Below are positions 61,117 through 64,000 of a stretch of 64,000 bases of DNA, piece by piece. Positions within the stretch are counted from its first letter, which is position 1. Every line of letters starts with the position of its first letter. The notes under the pieces were generated by a model, which saw only the letters and a program-made list of their open reading frames with translations, searched no databases and was not told the origin of the DNA. The position numbers and the translations under genes are program-made. This stretch comes from Planctomycetaceae bacterium (GTDB lineage Bacteria > Planctomycetota > Phycisphaerae > Phycisphaerales > SM1A02): contig CANLMX010000003.1 in the NCBI GenBank assembly GCA_947492385.1, positions 1 through 64,000 of the forward strand, in the 5' to 3' direction.

Positions 61117-62331
61117 CTACCGAGTAGGCGCCGTCCGAAAGAACACGCGCTCCAATTCCACCGCCAGCGCATCCCTGCTGAACTCCCCGCTGGCCAGCCG
61201 CTGCGCCCGTCCGGGCACCTGCGCCAGCCACGCCCGGTCCCGGAGCGCCGCGCACAGTTGCTCCGCACCGCGAGTCGCAGATACGGGATCCAGGATGATC
61301 CCGATGCCCGCCTCCTTGGCCACGATCGACTGATACCCCTCGAAGTTGCTAGCTATCGGCTTGCCGGCGGCCAGCGCATCGAAGAACTTGTTCTGCACGG
61401 CATCCTTCCAGACCACTCGTGGCCCGGTGAAAAGGCACACGACCATGTCCGAGGCCACCACCCACTTCGCCGCCTCAGCCTTCGGTTGATGCCCAAGGAA
61501 GAACATCGAGGTTCCAAGCAGGCCCGCCTGGCGTGCACGCTCCTCCACGCTGTTTCGCTCGGCACCATCCCCAACGACGACGAAACGGATCGCGGTATCG
61601 AAGCTCCGCGCGGCCGCTGCCATGTCCACCAAATAGCTCAGGCCATTGGCCCGGCCAATCGTGCCGGTGAATACGACGAGCGGCCCCGTGCCCAGTTCCG
61701 GCAACGAACGCACGACGGCCTGCCTCGCGCCCGGATCGGGTTGGAACAACTCGGAGTCACAGCCATTCGGGATCACCGTTACCCTTTCTGGATCGACGCC
61801 CTTCGCCACGATGTCGTCACGCATGCCCGGCGCAAGGGCCACGATGTGGCGTGACCGCGCGTAGACGAGTCGCTCGAGCCGGCGCGCAAGCCATCTTGAC
61901 CATGGGCTTTTCAACACGCCTAGCGCGATCGGCACGTCCGGCCAGAGGTCGCGCACCTCAAAGACCATCGGGGTCCGGCGCACCACGGATGCGGCCATGC
62001 CTGGGATCGCGACGGTCAGCGGCGTGCTCGTGGCGAAGATCACGTCTGCCTTCAGAGTCGCGGCTTTCCATGAGGCCGCGAGTGCGAAGTGCAGGAAGGC
62101 GAGGATGCGCCGTGCATTGCTCATGCGATTCGAGTACGGCACTCCGAGCTCGTGCACCGTCATGCCCGCGACGTCCCGGACATGCCATCCACCGAAGCCA
62201 GCCTCGCGCCGCGTCGTGATCATGTTCACCTGGTGCCCCGCACGCACCAGCCTCCGCCCCATCTCATAGGAACGCGTTCCGCCGCCCTGGTCCGGGGTCG
62301 TGAAATACTGATGGATGTAGGTGATCTTCAT
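61117..62331 (-). CDS. glycosyltransferase family 4, WbuB-like
   Basis: The 404-residue protein has HQYFTTPDQGGGTRSYEMG at the start, the donor-site region FTGTIGRANGLSYLVDMA, and NKFFDALAAGKPIASNFEG near the end, as in WbuB-type GT4 enzymes that add an amino-deoxy sugar. It works on a lipid-linked acceptor at the inner membrane. It is coupled to the aminotransferase gene by ATGA overlap. Confidence 0.9.
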   Translation of the reverse strand: MKITYIHQYFTTPDQGGGTRSYEMGRRLVRAGHQVNMITTRREAGFGGWHVRDVAGMTVHELGVPYSNRMSNARRILAFLHFALAASWKAATLKADVIFATSTPLTVAIPGMAASVVRRTPMVFEVRDLWPDVPIALGVLKSPWSRWLARRLERLVYARSRHIVALAPGMRDDIVAKGVDPERVTVIPNGCDSELFQPDPGARQAVVRSLPELGTGPLVVFTGTIGRANGLSYLVDMAAAARSFDTAIRFVVVGDGAERNSVEERARQAGLLGTSMFFLGHQPKAEAAKWVVASDMVVCLFTGPRVVWKDAVQNKFFDALAAGKPIASNFEGYQSIVAKEAGIGIILDPVSATRGAEQLCAALRDRAWLAQVPGRAQRLASGEFSRDALAVELERVFFRTAPTR

Positions 62332-63428
62332 TCAACGACACCAGCGATCACTGCCGTCGCCACATCTTGCACCATCTCCTCAGTCATCTCCGGATAAATC
62401 GGGATGGAGAGGATGCGGCTCTGGTTGTGGAACGCATTCGGGAAATCCGCCGGCGAGTGGTTCAGCCGCGCGTACGCCGGGTAGAACGGCAACGCCTTCG
62501 AGTAGTTCAACATCGTCGAGATGCCCGCCTTGTTCAGGTGCTGCTGCAATGCGTCGCGGTTCTCGCTGCGAATGACATAGAGGTGATACACATGCGTTCG
62601 GTCGCGAGCGATCTCCGGCGTGCGCACCGCTGCGTGCGGCGCGAACAGCGCGTCATACTGCGCAGCCACGCGCCTGCGACCCTCCGTCCAGCGCCCGAGA
62701 TGGGGCAGTTTCACCGATAGGATCGCGGCCTGTAGCCCGTCAAGTCGACTGTTGATCCCCTCGATCTTGTGCTCACCCTTGCCCCCGTGCCGCGCATACA
62801 GCTCGCACCATTCGGCCAGCTTGCTGTCGTTGGTCACCAGCGCGCCGGCATCGCCCATCGCACCAAGATTCTTGCCTGGATAGAAGCTGAAGCTGGCAGC
62901 GACGCCCATCGTGCCCACCTTGCGTCCCTTGTACTCAGCCATGTGTGCCTGCGCGCAGTCTTCGATCACCCACAGGCCGCGCCGCTTCGCAATCTCCAGG
63001 ATCGGGTCCATGTCCGCAGGCTGCCCGTACAAGTGGACGGGGATGATCCCCACCGTTCGCGGTGTGATCTTCGACTCGATCTGCGCTGGATCGATCGTGA
63101 ATGTCTCCGCGTCGGTATCGCAGAAGACAACCTTTCCCCCCGCCTGCGTGATCGTCTCCGATGTCGAGATCCAGGAGTGTGCCGTCGTGATCACCTCGTC
63201 CCCAGGCTTGATGCCGAGTCCCTGCATCAGGATGTAGATCGCATCTGTTCCGTTGGCGCAGCTCACGCAGTGCTTCACGCCCACTGCCGCCGCGAACTGC
63301 TGCTCGAAGTCCGTGACGAACTTGCTTCGGATGAATGCCGACTCGCGGATCACCGACGCAATGGCTTCATCGATCTCGCCCTTGATTCCGATGTACTGCG
63401 CATGCAGATCGACAAATGGAACATTCAT
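62328..63428 (-). CDS. DegT/DnrJ/EryC1 sugar aminotransferase (WbpE-like)
   Basis: The 366-residue PLP enzyme has VDLHAQYIGIKGEIDEAI, CANGTDAIYI, EDCAQAHMAEYKGRKVGTMG and the PLP-Lys segment SFYPGKNLGAMGDAGA. These fit the WbpE/QdtB group making UDP-3-amino sugars. With the Gfo/Idh and acetyltransferase genes before it, it fits step 3 of UDP-GlcNAc(3NAc)A synthesis. Both ends overlap neighbours by ATGA. Confidence 0.92.
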   Translation of the reverse strand: MNVPFVDLHAQYIGIKGEIDEAIASVIRESAFIRSKFVTDFEQQFAAAVGVKHCVSCANGTDAIYILMQGLGIKPGDEVITTAHSWISTSETITQAGGKVVFCDTDAETFTIDPAQIESKITPRTVGIIPVHLYGQPADMDPILEIAKRRGLWVIEDCAQAHMAEYKGRKVGTMGVAASFSFYPGKNLGAMGDAGALVTNDSKLAEWCELYARHGGKGEHKIEGINSRLDGLQAAILSVKLPHLGRWTEGRRRVAAQYDALFAPHAAVRTPEIARDRTHVYHLYVIRSENRDALQQHLNKAGISTMLNYSKALPFYPAYARLNHSPADFPNAFHNQSRILSIPIYPEMTEEMVQDVATAVIAGVVE

Positions 63429-63904
63429 GGAGACTTCCCTTCAATCGCTCTCAAGAGGCGTGCTGGATTGCCCGCATAGATGCCGGGCTTGTTGATGTCC
63501 TTCGTCACGACGGCACCCGCCCCGACGACCACATCGTCGCAGATGCTCACCGGCAGGATTGTCGCATTCGATCCGAGCGACACCCGCGACCCGATCTTGG
63601 TCGATAGCCACAGCGACTTGTCGCCGCGCGCTGGCCCACCCTTGGCGAACAGATCATTGATGAACATCACGCCGTGGCCGATGAAGCAGTCATCGCCGAT
63701 GGTGACCAGTTCACAGACGAACGTATGCGACTGCACCTTGCAGCGCGCACCAATCACCACGTCTCGCTGGATCTCGACGAACGGCCCAATGAAGCAGTCG
63801 TCACCGATCGAGCAGCCGTAGATGTTCACAGGCTGTACCACCTTGACCCGATCGCCGAAGCGGACATCCACGATGCCGCTCTGGAGCAGCCGCGGTTCAC
63901 CCAT
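63425..63904 (-). CDS. hexapeptide-repeat N-acetyltransferase (WbpD-like)
   Basis: The 159-residue protein is a left-handed beta helix of hexapeptide repeats (IGDDCFIGPFVEIQRDVVIG, IGSRVSLGSNATILPV) with VGAGAVVTKDINKPGIYAGNPAR at the end. It resembles WbpD/WlbB, which acetylates the 3-amino group of a UDP-uronic acid sugar. ATG 63904 gives the family length. The start overlaps the upstream partial gene by 8 bases. Confidence 0.9.
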   Translation of the reverse strand: MGEPRLLQSGIVDVRFGDRVKVVQPVNIYGCSIGDDCFIGPFVEIQRDVVIGARCKVQSHTFVCELVTIGDDCFIGHGVMFINDLFAKGGPARGDKSLWLSTKIGSRVSLGSNATILPVSICDDVVVGAGAVVTKDINKPGIYAGNPARLLRAIEGKSP

Positions 63905-64000
63905 GACGGTGCCCGAGTCGGCAGCGTGAAGGCCGGAAGTGCAGCGATACTTCCTTCCCCGTCTCGATCGACTCATAGATCGCTGAAATCAGTTCCAGGC
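63897..64000 (-). CDS. C-terminal end of a Gfo/Idh/MocA oxidoreductase (WbpB-like), cut by window edge
   Basis: Only the last 33 codons are inside the window: LELISAIYESIETGKEVSLH then a basic tail and stop. The pattern ELIxAIYESxETGxxV is that of WbpB/WlbA-type sugar dehydrogenases, which oxidise UDP-GlcNAcA at C3. Its stop lies inside the start of the acetyltransferase gene, so it is the next upstream gene of the operon. Confidence 0.7.
   Translation of the reverse strand, partial: LELISAIYESIETGKEVSLHFRPSRCRLGHRHG

Overview
The window looks like a chromosomal piece of a high-GC planctomycete, most likely of the Phycisphaerae kind. This is inferred from three secreted proteins ending in paired dockerin-like repeats that close in GNWG, ANWG or GDWG, from an exported protein ending in a PAPGA-type variant of the PEP-CTERM signal, from many exported proteins and from very high GC. 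No rRNA is present to confirm it.

Positions 1-34400 are mostly housekeeping and envelope genes: tRNA-Cys, an M16 protease pair, the lipid II flippase MurJ, a minus-strand run nadC, birA, two exported proteins, a ParA with a long basic tail, a VanZ-type membrane protein and an FAD oxidoreductase, then a HIT protein, an efflux-type adaptor, a lone ATP-binding domain of a heavy-metal ATPase, an exported Gfo/Idh/MocA oxidoreductase and several large exported structural proteins.

Positions 32100-44340 carry a glycan sulfation module. It has a PAP phosphatase, a stand-alone APS kinase (CysC), a PAPS-type sulfotransferase, CysD, and CysN with a decayed APS-kinase tail. These are mixed with two glycosyltransferases, a GT-A-like protein and a methyltransferase. 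No reductive sulfate genes (CysH/I/J) are seen, so the sulfate is probably used to decorate polysaccharide.

Positions 44339-55505 are a minus-strand operon for a CMP-activated nonulosonic acid (legionaminic-type). It encodes a NeuA/LegF cytidylyltransferase, an N-acetyl-sugar amidotransferase with its HisH/HisF partners (amidine formation), an acetyltransferase-like protein, an unusual class III aminotransferase, an SDR, NeuB/LegI and NeuC/LegG. At the distal end an IS5-family element separates the first ~32 codons of a NeuD/PglD-like acyltransferase from a PglE/LegC-like aminotransferase that has lost its N-terminus, so two early pathway steps look broken here.

Positions 55707-59368 hold lower-GC Wzy- and Wzx-like genes and a capsule-type transferase. 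They are followed by an IS481 remnant next to a complete IS3-family element (59701-61006). The window ends with a minus-strand operon resembling the WbpB-WbpD-WbpE route to diacetamido uronic acids, plus a GT4 glycosyltransferase. Overall, the second half is a surface-polysaccharide island combining sulfation, a nonulosonic acid and amino-sugar modification, with visible decay by insertion sequences.
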